A model generated the notes under the pieces. The model was not told where the DNA came from. It searched no databases and saw only the letters and a list, made by a program, of their open reading frames with translations. Shown one piece after another: positions 29,951 to 38,274 of a DNA stretch of 64,000 nt. This DNA comes from DATAOG01 sp963840925 (GTDB lineage Bacteria > Pseudomonadota > Alphaproteobacteria > Geminicoccales > Geminicoccaceae): NCBI GenBank assembly GCA_963840925.1, contig CAWJAY010000020.1:1-64000 (forward strand), in the 5' to 3' direction. Each line of letters starts with the position of its first letter. Position 1 is the first letter of the stretch. The position numbers were made by a program, and so were the translations under genes.

Positions 29951-30364
29951 ATGATCGATCTCGGGCAGCGCTCGGAGCCCTACGAGATGGCGCTCCCCTA
30001 TGGCCTGTCGGTGACGGTACGGCCGCTGACCACTGCCGGCATGGCCGCGGCCCAGGCGGCCGCCCGGCGGGCGGTCGAGGCGATCGAGCGCCAGGCCAGG
30101 GAGCGCACGGAAGCCGGATTGGCTCTGGATGGGCTGCCCGGCTTCTCCGATGAAGGCGAGCGCGACGGCTTCTACCAGGCACAGCTGATCCGCGAGCTGG
30201 CGGTGCGGCACATCACGAGCTGGACCGGCGTGGAGCTGGAAGGCGGACCGGCGCCGCCGACGGCCGAGAACATCGCCGCGGTGATGGATCTCTACCCGGT
30301 GGGCGAGCGGTTCTTCCAGGAGTTCACGCTCGGCCAGGTGCTGCTGAACGCGGCAAAAAACGGA
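29951..30364 (+). pseudogene. Phage tail assembly chaperone G, 5' part
   Basis: Opens MIDLGQRSEPYEMALPYGLSVTVRPL, has a helical middle (AAAQAAARRAVEAIERQARER) and ends VGERFFQEFTLGQVLLNAAKNG at the IS1111 insertion. Downstream, 31763-31909 continues the same frame (SLSGPSAAGTSS...). Position after the tail tube gene and the slippery A-AAA-AAC at the end support the lambda G/GT type chaperone assignment. The ORF as read runs 17 codons into the IS element. Confidence 0.65.
30355..30361 (+). promoter_or_regulatory. Slippery heptamer A_AAA_AAC for -1 frameshifting
   Basis: Zero-frame codons are GCA AAA AAC GGA, so the heptamer fits X_XXY_YYZ exactly. With the IS element removed, the -1 frame stays open from here to 32088, which is the pattern of siphophage G/GT tail chaperones. 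Confidence 0.65.
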
Positions 30365-30668
30365 TGTATGGACGCCTCCCGCCCTGCAAGGGAGTTCCTC
30401 GATCGTCCGGCATGAGCAGTCAGCTGCTGGAATGTATCCGGCCTTTGATGCGGCCGTGTGGCCGCTGGCCTTGATGAGATCCGCGGTTGGCTCCCGATTA
30501 TCAGGGCGAGCTCGAGGCTCTGCGTTTTTTTCGGGCTCTACCAACCCCGGTCCGACCGGTCATGCCATCACGTCATAGAACACCTTCGCAGCCCGTGGAA
30601 ACTGTCGCTCCGAGGGAAGAATTAGCGGACCCGGTCCTGGTGGTTGATCCGCTCATCGAAGACTTCGA
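30365..30668 (-). ncRNA. Candidate bridge RNA region of the IS1111-type element
   Basis: In IS1111-subgroup elements the guide RNA comes from the 3' non-coding end. This 304-base segment downstream of the transposase stop is the only non-coding space large enough. Predicted by position; no structure was computed. Confidence 0.4.
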
Positions 30669-31688
30669 TTAGGCGGTCGCACGATAGGTCTCATCGCGGC
30701 CGAGCATGGCCCAGATGATGCGCGCAAGCTTGTTGGCCACCGCAGCAACCACGACGTTGAAGGGCCGTCGGGCGACCAGGCCATCGATCCATGTCCAGAA
30801 GCGGCCCTGACGACCAGCCGCGAGCCGGACCAGCGATCGAGCGCCGTGCATCAGCTGTCGGCGCAGATAGCCGTCACCCCGTTTGCTGATTCCCAGCAGC
30901 CGTTGTCGGCCGCCGGTTGCGTGCTGGCGAGGGGTGAGACCGAGCCACGCGGCAAAGCTCCGGCCACTGGGAAAGATCTGCGCGTCGACGACCGTCGCCA
31001 CCATCGCTGTCGCGATCACCGGGCCGATGCCTGGGATTGCAGTCAGCCGCTTGGCGGCCTCGTCGCTGCGAGCCTGGTGTTGCAGACGCTCGTCGAGTTC
31101 GGCGATCCTCGTCTCGATTGCCCGCAGGTGCTCGACCTGAAGGACCAGGAGATCCCGCGCCATCGGCGGCAGGCGCGGATCGTCGAGGTCCGAAATGATC
31201 GCCAGCAGCTCCTTCATGCCGAGCCCACGACGTGCCGCGACGATCCCGAACTCGGCCATATGCCCGCGAACCGCGCTGATGCTGCCGGTCCGCTCCGCGA
31301 CCAGCCGATCCCGAATCCGATGCAGCATCAGCAACGACTGCTGGGTCTCGCTCTTGACCGGGACGAACCGCATGCTCCGCCGCTGGACGGCCTCGCAACA
31401 AGCCTCGGCGTCAGCCGCGTCATGCTTGTTGGTCTTGACGTACGGCTTCACGTACTGCGGCGGCATGAGCCGGACCTCGTGGCCGAGCTTGGTCAGTTCG
31501 CGGGCCCAGTAGTGCGCCCCGCCGCACGCCTCCATACCGATCAGACAGCTCGGCAGGTTGGCGAAAAACTCGAGCACCTTGCCGCGCCTCAGCTTCTTCC
31601 TCAGCGTCGGCCTGCCGCTCGCCGCGATGCCGTGGACCTGAAAGCTGCTCTTTGCGATGTCGAGGCCGATGATGGTAGGGGTTGTCAC
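30669..31688 (-). CDS. IS1111-type transposase (DEDD)
   Basis: 339 residues from the GTG at 31688 (TTPTIIGLDIAKSSFQVHGI). A longer frame adds 26 residues from outside the usual start. DEDD residues: GLDIAKSSF, GMEACGGAHYWAREL, KTNKHDAADAEA. C-terminal domain: LTAIPGIGPVIATAMVATV...FAAWLGLTPRQHATGGRQRLLGI. PPQYVKPYVKTNKHDAADAEA is diagnostic for this subgroup. Intact. Confidence 0.94.
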   Translation of the reverse strand: MTTPTIIGLDIAKSSFQVHGIAASGRPTLRKKLRRGKVLEFFANLPSCLIGMEACGGAHYWARELTKLGHEVRLMPPQYVKPYVKTNKHDAADAEACCEAVQRRSMRFVPVKSETQQSLLMLHRIRDRLVAERTGSISAVRGHMAEFGIVAARRGLGMKELLAIISDLDDPRLPPMARDLLVLQVEHLRAIETRIAELDERLQHQARSDEAAKRLTAIPGIGPVIATAMVATVVDAQIFPSGRSFAAWLGLTPRQHATGGRQRLLGISKRGDGYLRRQLMHGARSLVRLAAGRQGRFWTWIDGLVARRPFNVVVAAVANKLARIIWAMLGRDETYRATA

Positions 31689-31762
31689 GGACGTCTCCCG
31701 CGTTCGTGGTGGTTCACACGCCCACGCTGGCACGTCGATGCCGTCAGCGGGAGGCGTCCATG

Positions 31763-32088
31763 TCATTATCAGGGCCCTCTGCCGCTGGCACTTCCAGCCG
31801 GGCGGAGGGCCCGAATACTGCCGGGCCTGCCACGACGACGGCCTGCCCTGCGCCCGAGGCGAGCCAGGAGCCGACGGGCGGCTCTGCCCCTACCGCGAGC
31901 ACGCCTTGATCAGCCGCCAGGAGCATGAGGCCTGGGACGTACTGCTGGCCTGCCAGGGCCAGCTGCGGCTCGCGCCGAACGGGCATGTGATCGGGATCGA
32001 CATCGATGCAGCCCTCCGGATGGCCGAGGCACGCGGATGTGACCTCGCGGCGCTGTCGGAGCTGCTCCTGTGGCTGAGGCTGGCCTAG
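31763..32088 (+). pseudogene. Phage tail assembly chaperone, 3' part (G tail and GT frame)
   Basis: Two overlapping frames. The G frame gives 49 Ala/Ser/Pro-rich residues ending at 31909. The -1 (GT) frame gives IIRALCRWHFQPGGG, then a Cys-rich patch (YCRACHDDGLPC, LCPY) and a helical end (ALRMAEARGCDLAALSELLLWLRL). The Cys pattern could bind zinc. A slip near 32080 would extend it to EAGLVEALSIDRG and a stop at 32126. Neither frame has its own start, consistent with expression only by frameshifting from the 5' part. Confidence 0.6.
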
Positions 32089-32210
32089 TTGAGGCGTTGT
32101 CTATCGACCGAGGTCGGCCGGGTTGAGGTTTGATCAGCGCCACCAACCTCGCCTCTTGACCCCATAGACCTAGCCTTGACGGCTCGGGGTAGACCGCCAA
32201 GCATTGGCGA

Positions 32211-32825
32211 ATGTCGCGCGCCATCAACTCACCTCCTCCACCGGAGATCCAGATCGCTCCGCTGACGCCGGCCCGGTGGGCCGATCTGGAAAACGTGTTT
32301 GGCGACGGGCGCGGCGTATGCGGCCAGTGCTGGTGCATGTACTGGCGCATGCCGCGGCGCCACTTCGAGGCGTCGCTTGGGGCCGGCACCCGGCAGCTGT
32401 TCCGGGCGCGCGTCGAGGCAGGCCCGCCCCCCGGGTTGCTCGCCTATCGGGGCGGGGCTCCGGTCGGCTGGGTCCAAGTCGGTCCGCGCGCCGATGTGCC
32501 AGGCTGGAATGGCGCACGTCGTCTCACGGCGCCTACCGCCGAGGCTCCAGCCGACGACCCGCGGGTCTGGGGAATCTCCTGCTTCGTGACCAAAGCGGGC
32601 CGCCGCCGGCAAGGGATCGCGACGGCGCTTCTCTCAGGCGCTGTCCATTGGGCCCGCCAAAACGGCGCACGGGTGCTCGATGCTTGCCCGGTCGACGCCA
32701 GCGCCTATCGACCGCCCATCTCGCTTTATCACGGGCTCGCGTCGACGTTCCGCCGAGCAGGCTTTCGCGAAGTCGCACGACGTCGCGCTGATCGGCCGCT
32801 AATGCGCCTCGAGCTCAGTGCCTAA
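32211..32825 (+). CDS. GNAT family N-acetyltransferase
   Basis: 204 residues. The acetyl-CoA binding motif A appears as ISCFVTKAGRRRQGIATALLSGAV (residues 124-147, R-x-x-G-I/A type loop). The N-terminal region holds a Cys cluster (GVCGQCWCMYW) typical of a GNAT subgroup of unknown substrate. Cytosolic. Stands alone after the phage remnant. Confidence 0.82.
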   Translation: MSRAINSPPPPEIQIAPLTPARWADLENVFGDGRGVCGQCWCMYWRMPRRHFEASLGAGTRQLFRARVEAGPPPGLLAYRGGAPVGWVQVGPRADVPGWNGARRLTAPTAEAPADDPRVWGISCFVTKAGRRRQGIATALLSGAVHWARQNGARVLDACPVDASAYRPPISLYHGLASTFRRAGFREVARRRADRPLMRLELSA

Positions 32826-32989
32826 ACTCATGGGCCCGGTCCGCAGCTTGGTCGCCGAGTTCCGCAATGTTCAGCTGAGGGCGCTGGTCCGTCGTGAGGC
32901 TGACATCGGACGCAACAGCCTAACTCATAGATTGTCCTGACCATCCGCCTTCGCCGGCGCTGGATCGCAGCACCTGGACTGAAAAGAAG

Positions 32990-33852
32990 TCCGGGGCCGC
33001 GATCCGGAGGCGGTGCTGGCCCGGTGGCCCGGTGCCAAGTCTCAGGCTATCGTTGAGGTCGACGGCTATCGGCTGACCGGACGCTGCGCGTTTGTTAGCG
33101 GCGGCCGGCACGCCAACTGGCTGGGCGGGCATGCCCGCGTGATCGACGTCGACGGCTCGCCCCGACGTGGGCGCCGACGGCGAGATCGTGGTCTGTACGT
33201 TGTTGCTGCCCGCCAGCGAGGCCACCTGGATCGACGCCTGGGACGTGGTCGGGCTGCGGGACGGCAGCGACAGCTATGAGGTCAAGGACCTGTTCGTTGG
33301 CCAAGACCACTCGTTGCTCCGCGACGATCCTGCCGAACGCCGTTATCAGGCGCCGCTCTACCTGTTTCCGCGGATCAGCCTTTACGCCATCGGCTTCTGC
33401 GGCACCGCGCTCGGGATTGCCCGCGCGATGCTCGATGCCTTCACCGAGCTCGCGGTGGGCAAGCGGCCGCGGCTGGCACAGCAGCTACTTCGCGACACCG
33501 GCATGGTGCAGTACGAGGTCGCCCAGGCCGAGGCCCGGATCAGGGGGCCACAGGCCTTCGTGATGAGCGAGCTGGGGGAAATCTGGCAGGAGGTCGTCGC
33601 CACGAAGGCGCTCAGCATCGCCAATCGCATGCGCATCCGGCTGGCCACCACCTTCGCGATCTACGAGGCCAAGGCGGCGGCGGATGCCGCCTACGACCTT
33701 GCCGGCGCCACGGCGATCTTCGTCGGCAACGACTTCGAGCGCCGCTTTCGCGATAACCACACCGTCACCCGCAGCTCCAAGGCCGCCGGGCGCACCTGCA
33801 AAGCGTCGGCGCCTTCCTGCTGGGGCTGCCGCCGGACCTCGACATCGCCTGA
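32990..33852 (+). pseudogene. Acyl-CoA dehydrogenase/flavin monooxygenase-like, truncated and shifted
   Basis: C-terminal two thirds of an acyl-CoA dehydrogenase type 2 fold protein of the group-D flavin monooxygenase kind: VDGYRLTGRCAFVSGGRHANW, then (frame change near 33160) WDVVGLRDGSDSYEVKDLFV, FPRISLYAIGFCGTALGIARAML, and after another slip near 33775 LQSVGAFLLGLPPDLDIA with the stop at 33852. The FAD-binding N-terminal domain is missing. Confidence 0.75.
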
Positions 33853-33908
33853 GCGGCGAGCATCAGGCATCGGGACGGATGCGGCGAGCATCAGGCATCG
33901 GGACGGAT
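33853..33908. repeat. Two tandem copies of a 28-bp unit
   Basis: The unit GCGGCGAGCATCAGGCATCG plus GGACGGAT is repeated perfectly at 33853-33880 and 33881-33908, directly after the stop of the decayed dehydrogenase. Only two copies and no spacers, so not a CRISPR. Confidence 0.8.
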
Positions 33909-34043
33909 GCTAAGCTCGCGCGCGTACGGGGGAGATCCGGCGCCTCATCCGTTTGGTGCTGGGCGCCTGAAGGCGTACAGGGGGTAACGCCATTCCTCGC
34001 CGTTTCCGGCTGATGAACGGCAGAAAGCGGCGCCAGGATACGC

Positions 34044-34181
34044 TCAGTCTGTGTCCGCCCTTCGGAGCTTCAGCCGGACAGCCTGATGCTGGCCTTCGCG
34101 GAAGTAGATCTCTCCCTGCTCTGAAAATGGATTCGGATGCTCCGACACGGTTACGAGGTCCGGATCTCTGACGTTCGACAT
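34044..34181 (-). CDS. 45-residue unknown protein
   Basis: ATG at 34181, product MSNVRDPDLVTVSEHPNPF...EIYFREGQHQAVRLKLRR. Composition is protein-like. A GGAGGGG is present but about 20 bases upstream, so translation is uncertain. No family recognised. Confidence 0.35.
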   Translation of the reverse strand: MSNVRDPDLVTVSEHPNPFSEQGEIYFREGQHQAVRLKLRRADTD

Positions 34182-34338
34182 GTATAGCACCCGTCACCGA
34201 CCCCTCCGATGCCATCGAAGCCGCGTCGGCCACCTTGGCCCGCGAGGATGAGCGCGAACAGAGACCGCGATCCTCGAAAACGTCGACGGCGTGGCCTACC
34301 AGGGGCGCCCGATGCGCGCGCGGACCGGATCGCGGCGG

Positions 34339-34936
34339 CTATTGCTCCCCGGAGACCGCCGGCGGCTCGGTGACGCGATTCGGATTACCGCTCGCGCCGG
34401 CCCGCGAGGTCCCCACCGCCGGCGTTTTCTTTTCCGGCGCCGTATCGGGGTCGACCCATTCGGCGACGCCGACGCGCTCCGCGCGCGGATCGGCGATCAC
34501 CCGCGTGTACTGCCCGCTTACCTGCACCAGCACCGGTGTGCCGGCCGGCAACGGCGCCTCGTCGGCCGCGCGGTTTTGCACCAGCGTCACGGTTCGGCCG
34601 TCGTCCATCTGCAGCACGTACTCGATGCCATCGCGGTTGTTCAGCTTCTGCTGCGAGAGGTACCCGAGGCCGGCGCCGATGACGCCGCCGATCACCGCCG
34701 CGAAGTCCCGAGCCGCGAGTCGCCAGCGCCGTGCTCGACGCACCCAAGGCGCCACCGGCGACCGGTCCGACCGCGTTGGATTCCCCGGCGACCGTCACCA
34801 TGCGCGAGGACACGACCGAGCCTTTCTCGGTCTCGATGGTCCGACCGACTTCGCCCGCCTCGTAGGTGGAGCCCGACGGGTGCGCGCAGCCGGTGAGCAC
34901 CACAGCCGCGATCAGCGACAACGCGACTGCCCTCAT
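34339..34936 (-). CDS. SlyB-like glycine-zipper outer membrane lipoprotein (one frameshift as read)
   Basis: ATG at 34936. Lipoprotein signal MRAVALSLIAAVVLTGC with the lipobox Cys at 17. A slip near 34715 joins GASSTALAT to the glycine-zipper AAVIGGVIGAGLGYLSQQ, followed by the SlyB beta domain EYVLQMDDGRTVTLVQNRAADEAPL...VLVQVSGQYTRVIAD. About 198 residues. Divergent from the kinase operon, with about 250 bases between the starts, so the two may share regulation. Confidence 0.75.
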
Positions 34937-35018
34937 CCGGTGTTCTCCCCGCACCGCTCGGATCCCCCACGGCCGTCGCCACGCGGCCTCGGCGGCGCCG
35001 GCCAAGCTACCAGCCTTG

Positions 35019-35038
35019 ATTTAGCCGTCCCGCTAAAT
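35019..35038. promoter_or_regulatory. Palindromic operator candidate in the AT-rich promoter region
   Basis: Perfect arms ATTTAGC and GCTAAAT around CGTCCC, followed by GAGATATATTTGG. This is the only AT-rich patch between the divergent slyB-like gene and the seven-gene operon, so promoter elements and a dimeric regulator site are plausible. I could not assign the -35 and -10 boxes. Confidence 0.5.
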
Positions 35039-35188
35039 GAGATATATTTGGCTGATGACCTGACAAGGCCGGCCGTTCCCCCGCATCCGCCGGCCGGCAA
35101 CGGCAGATCTGGACGGCTCGAACGGGTCATCCGAGCCTATGAGTCCACAGAACGCCGCGCGATCGCGGGGGTCCGGCCCGGACAGCCG

Positions 35189-35794
35189 ATGCGCAAGCGG
35201 GGGAATGGCCATATGCAGGGGGGACTGTCCGCCAGCCGGAACTGCGCCAGAGAGCGCACGCTGCTTCGCCGCCGGCTGCTCGCGATGACGGTGGCGGTGC
35301 TGTGCCTTGCCGGCGGTGGCGAGCCGCGGTACGTCGCCGCTCAGGCGGATGCGGACGAGGACTACGTCGGGCCTTTGGTCGATGACGCGCTCGAGACGCA
35401 GAGGTCCGGCGTCGCGGTCCCCTGGAGCAATCCGGCCACCGGCAGCAGCGGCACGATCACGATCGAGCGCACGTTCTATCGTGATCCGCGCACCCCGTGT
35501 CGCGACTATCGACGCACGCTCGAGCGGGCCGGCGCGCCCAAGGTCGAGATCGAGGGCACCGGCTGCCGGATCGGCCTGGGCCGCTGGTCGCTGGACGAGG
35601 AGGAGCCCGGAGCCGCCGCAGCGACTCCGGGCGCGGGCCCGGCGTCACCGTCGTCAAGGGCCGCAGCGCCTGCTCCGAAGGCGGCCGCCGGTCCCGCCCC
35701 GGCCAGCTGCCCGGCGCTGAAGCCCGCGCCGGTGTCGTGCGCCCAGCCGCCGGCGGTGGCCGACTACACCATGCCGCCCAGGACCGAGCTCTGA
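35189..35794 (+). CDS. Secreted protein with 17-kDa surface-antigen-like domain
   Basis: About 201 residues from the ATG at 35189. Later ATGs (35213, 35285) are possible and the last gives a tighter signal peptide (MTVAVLCLAGGGEPRYVAAQ). Mature domain: DALETQRSGVAVPWSNPATGSSGTITIERTFY...CRDYRRTLERAGAPKVEIEGTGCRIGLGRW, resembling the C-terminal domain of Rickettsia-type 17-kDa antigens (two Cys could pair). An Ala/Pro-rich tail follows. First gene of the kinase/FHA/vWA operon, 8 bases before the kinase. Predicted periplasmic or outer-membrane associated. Confidence 0.7.
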   Translation: MRKRGNGHMQGGLSASRNCARERTLLRRRLLAMTVAVLCLAGGGEPRYVAAQADADEDYVGPLVDDALETQRSGVAVPWSNPATGSSGTITIERTFYRDPRTPCRDYRRTLERAGAPKVEIEGTGCRIGLGRWSLDEEEPGAAAATPGAGPASPSSRAAAPAPKAAAGPAPASCPALKPAPVSCAQPPAVADYTMPPRTEL

Positions 35795-35802
35795 GCGCGC
35801 CC

Positions 35803-37857
35803 ATGGCGACGCCCGGCTCCGCGCTCGACCGGACCGCCAGCCGCCACCCACGGCGGCCATCCGGCGTGCTCCTGGCGAGCCGCTACCGCCTGGAAGGCGG
35901 CACGGCGGATCGCATCGAGGCGGTCGACCGCACGACCGGCGAGCGGGTGTTCGTCAAGTTCGGCTCACGCGCCCCAGGGTCCGGGTCCGAAGCGGACCTC
36001 CTCGCGCGGCTCGACCACCCGGGGATCGTTCGCCTCAAGGATCACGGCACCGATGGCGACCGTCCGTTCATGGTCCTGGAATGGGTCGACGGCAGCGAAC
36101 TCGAGACCGTGCTGACCGGCAGCGGTCGCAGGCTCACCGATGAGCGACTGATCGAGCTGCTGGGCAGGCTCGCGGATGCGGTCACCGCGATTCACGCAGC
36201 GGGGTTCGTGCATCGCGACCTCAAGCCCGCAAATGTCGTGGTGCGGCCGGACGGCGGCCCGGTGATCGTCGATTTCGGCGCGGCCGCCGCGATCGGCGAT
36301 GCTGTCAGCACGCCGGAGAGCGAGGTGACCGACGGCTACGCGGCGCCGGAGCAATACCTGACCGACGCCGCGGAGGGCCCCTGGACCGACGTCTACGCGC
36401 TCGGCGCGATCGGCTATCAGGCGCTGTGCGGCCACGCGCCGGTACCGGCGCCGGCGCGGCTGCGCGGCGAGGCGATGCCGCTCGCGATGGACCTCGTGGG
36501 CAGGCATGCCGAAGCGCTGTGTCGGGCGGTCGACTGGGCGCTCGCGCTCGAGGTCAAAGAGCGCCCGCAGGCGGTCCAGGACTGGAGCGCCGCGCTACGA
36601 ATCTCGGCCGAGGAGTTGGGCGTGCTGGCATCCGGGGCTGCTCCGAAGTCCTCGCACGACGACTATCCGCCGACCGTGCGGGTGCGGCGCGCACCCCGGG
36701 CCGAGCTGGCGCCGGCCGCCGGAGCGCCGACCGCCGCGCTCGCGACCCCGTCCGGACGGCGGCGCGCCGGGATCGTGCTCGCGGCGAGCGCGTTGCTGGC
36801 GCTAGGCGCCGGTGTCGCCGGCGCGGCCTGGTACGGCCGGCCGCTGTACGACCGCTACTTCAAGACGGCCTGGGTGGTCGATCCCGGCGGCGGCGGCGAC
36901 GCGCTGTCCATTGCCGACGCCATCGCGCGCGCCGGCGCCGGCGCGACCATCGCGATCCGGCCCGGCACCTACGACGAGAGCGTGACGCTCGAGCGCGCGG
37001 TGCATCTGGTGCCCGCGGTGCCCGAGGCGGCTCCCCTGATCGCGCCAAACGAAGGGCCGTGCCTGGTCACGACCGGCGCCGGCGGCTCGATTTCGGGGTT
37101 GCGGTTCGCCGGCGCGAGGCCGGACGAACCGGCGGCCGCCCCGGCGCCGTGCCTGCTTTTGTCGAGGTCCGGCCTGCGTCTCGAAGGCAACCGGATCGCC
37201 GGCGGCGCAGGTCCGGCCATCCTGGTGCGTGATGGCGGCGCGCCCGCGATCTCCGGCAACGCCATCGAGAACGGCGACGGCCCGGGCATCGTGGTCGCCG
37301 CCGGCGCTGCCCCGCAGATCACGCAGAACACCATCACCGGGGTGGCCCGCGCCGCCCTGATCGTGCGCGGCGGCGCCGCCCCGGAGATCATCGACAACAC
37401 CATCGCTAACAGCGGCGGCCTGGTGTTCGCGGAGGGCGCCGGCGGCACCTTGCGCGGCAACCGGATCAACGCGAGCACGACGTCTGGCATCGAGATCGCC
37501 AGCGGCGCCGCGCCATCGGTCGTCGACAACACGATCGAGCATGCAGGCGGTGCTGGCGTGTTCGTGTACGATCACGGCGGCGGTCGCATCGAGCGCAATG
37601 CCATCATCGGCAGCCGACTGTCGGGGGTGGTCATCACGGCCGGCGGCAAGGTGGAGCTGTCCGACAACGCCATCCGCGAGAGCGCCGAGCACGGCGTGCT
37701 GGTCGTCGAGGGCGGACGTGCGGTGCTCAAGGATAACGCGATCACGGACAACAAGGGCAACGGCGTGGTCATCGACCGGGACGCCGTGGTCGAGCAGACC
37801 GGCAACGAGCTGCGCGGCAACGCCGAGCCGCAGCTGCTCGATGGGCGCAGGCCATGA
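35803..37857 (+). CDS. Membrane Ser/Thr protein kinase with periplasmic right-handed beta-helix
   Basis: 684 residues. The Hanks-type kinase domain spans about 27-270: degenerate glycine loop (YRLEGGTADRIEAVD), catalytic Lys in VFVKFG, HRDLKPANVVV loop, DFG in IVDFGAAAA, and APEQY activation-segment end. A linker of about 75 residues leads to a membrane helix near 325-347 (AGIVLAASALLALGAGVAGAAW). The remaining 330 residues are a periplasmic beta-helix with at least 12 PbH1-like turns of the pattern G-N-x-I...G-I-x-V. Start at ATG 35803. Likely reads out an envelope signal or glycan and phosphorylates cytosolic partners such as the FHA proteins encoded next to it. No phosphatase gene is present. 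Confidence 0.88.
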   Translation: MATPGSALDRTASRHPRRPSGVLLASRYRLEGGTADRIEAVDRTTGERVFVKFGSRAPGSGSEADLLARLDHPGIVRLKDHGTDGDRPFMVLEWVDGSELETVLTGSGRRLTDERLIELLGRLADAVTAIHAAGFVHRDLKPANVVVRPDGGPVIVDFGAAAAIGDAVSTPESEVTDGYAAPEQYLTDAAEGPWTDVYALGAIGYQALCGHAPVPAPARLRGEAMPLAMDLVGRHAEALCRAVDWALALEVKERPQAVQDWSAALRISAEELGVLASGAAPKSSHDDYPPTVRVRRAPRAELAPAAGAPTAALATPSGRRRAGIVLAASALLALGAGVAGAAWYGRPLYDRYFKTAWVVDPGGGGDALSIADAIARAGAGATIAIRPGTYDESVTLERAVHLVPAVPEAAPLIAPNEGPCLVTTGAGGSISGLRFAGARPDEPAAAPAPCLLLSRSGLRLEGNRIAGGAGPAILVRDGGAPAISGNAIENGDGPGIVVAAGAAPQITQNTITGVARAALIVRGGAAPEIIDNTIANSGGLVFAEGAGGTLRGNRINASTTSGIEIASGAAPSVVDNTIEHAGGAGVFVYDHGGGRIERNAIIGSRLSGVVITAGGKVELSDNAIRESAEHGVLVVEGGRAVLKDNAITDNKGNGVVIDRDAVVEQTGNELRGNAEPQLLDGRRP

Positions 37858-37882
37858 GATCCGGGACGGTGGAGGGGCCACA

Positions 37883-38269
37883 CTGAGGATCCTGGTCATC
37901 GGACGCAGCCCGTCGGCAGACGTGGTGATTCCCGACGCATCGCTGGCCCCGCATCACGCCGAGCTGGTGATCACCGACGACGGGCGTCTGTACCTGACCG
38001 ACTGCGCCACCGATGGCGGCACCTGGGTCAGCGGCGGCGAGAGCGCATCGGGCTGGCAACCTGTGCGGCAGGGCTTCGTACGCCCGGACCAGCCGCTGCG
38101 CCTGGGCGACCATCAGTGCACCGCCGGCGATCTGCTGCGCCGGAACCGCGGCGCCCCGGCGGACGCATCCGCAGGTGGCGGAGCCTGGGACGGCGGAGCG
38201 CAGCGTCGGGTGCGCGGGCCGGTCGCGCGTGATCCGGCGACCGGCGAGATCGTGCGCCGCAGGCCCTGA
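37883..38269 (+). CDS. FHA-domain protein 1 (CTG start)
   Basis: 128 residues. The frame has no ATG, GTG or TTG near its start, but CTG at 37883 is preceded by GGTGGAGGGG at a good distance and gives RILVIGRSPSADVVIPDASLAPHHAELVI, the canonical beginning of an FHA domain (GR, then S/A-x-x-H). The rest reads LYLTDCATDGGTWVSGG, matching the second half. A short basic C-terminal tail follows. Would bind phosphothreonine, presumably made by the adjacent kinase. 25 bases after the kinase and 5 before the channel gene. Confidence 0.75.
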   Translation: MRILVIGRSPSADVVIPDASLAPHHAELVITDDGRLYLTDCATDGGTWVSGGESASGWQPVRQGFVRPDQPLRLGDHQCTAGDLLRRNRGAPADASAGGGAWDGGAQRRVRGPVARDPATGEIVRRRP

Positions 38270-38274
38270 GTGGC

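Larger units (their letters stand above)
30365..31762 (-). mobile_element. IS1111-type (IS110 superfamily) element
   Basis: About 1398 bp with subterminal inverted repeats ATGGACGCCTCCCGC (30368-30382) and its complement (31747-31761), a hallmark of the IS1111 subgroup. The transposase lies near one end. Relative to it, the 5' non-coding part is 74 bases and the 3' part 304 bases. Inserted 3 bases after the slippery heptamer of the tail chaperone gene. Confidence 0.85.

Noticed and set aside
28858..32088. Gene transfer agent or complete prophage
   Set aside because: Only a truncated tail tube gene and a split tail chaperone gene are seen. No capsid, terminase, portal or integrase genes were found in the window.
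33853..33908. Possible CRISPR from tandem repeats
   Set aside because: Only two back-to-back units with no spacers and no cas genes nearby.
34235..35188. Long N-terminal extension of the surface-antigen-like protein
   Set aside because: The extension runs antisense through the SlyB-like lipoprotein gene. The signal peptide only appears after 35189.
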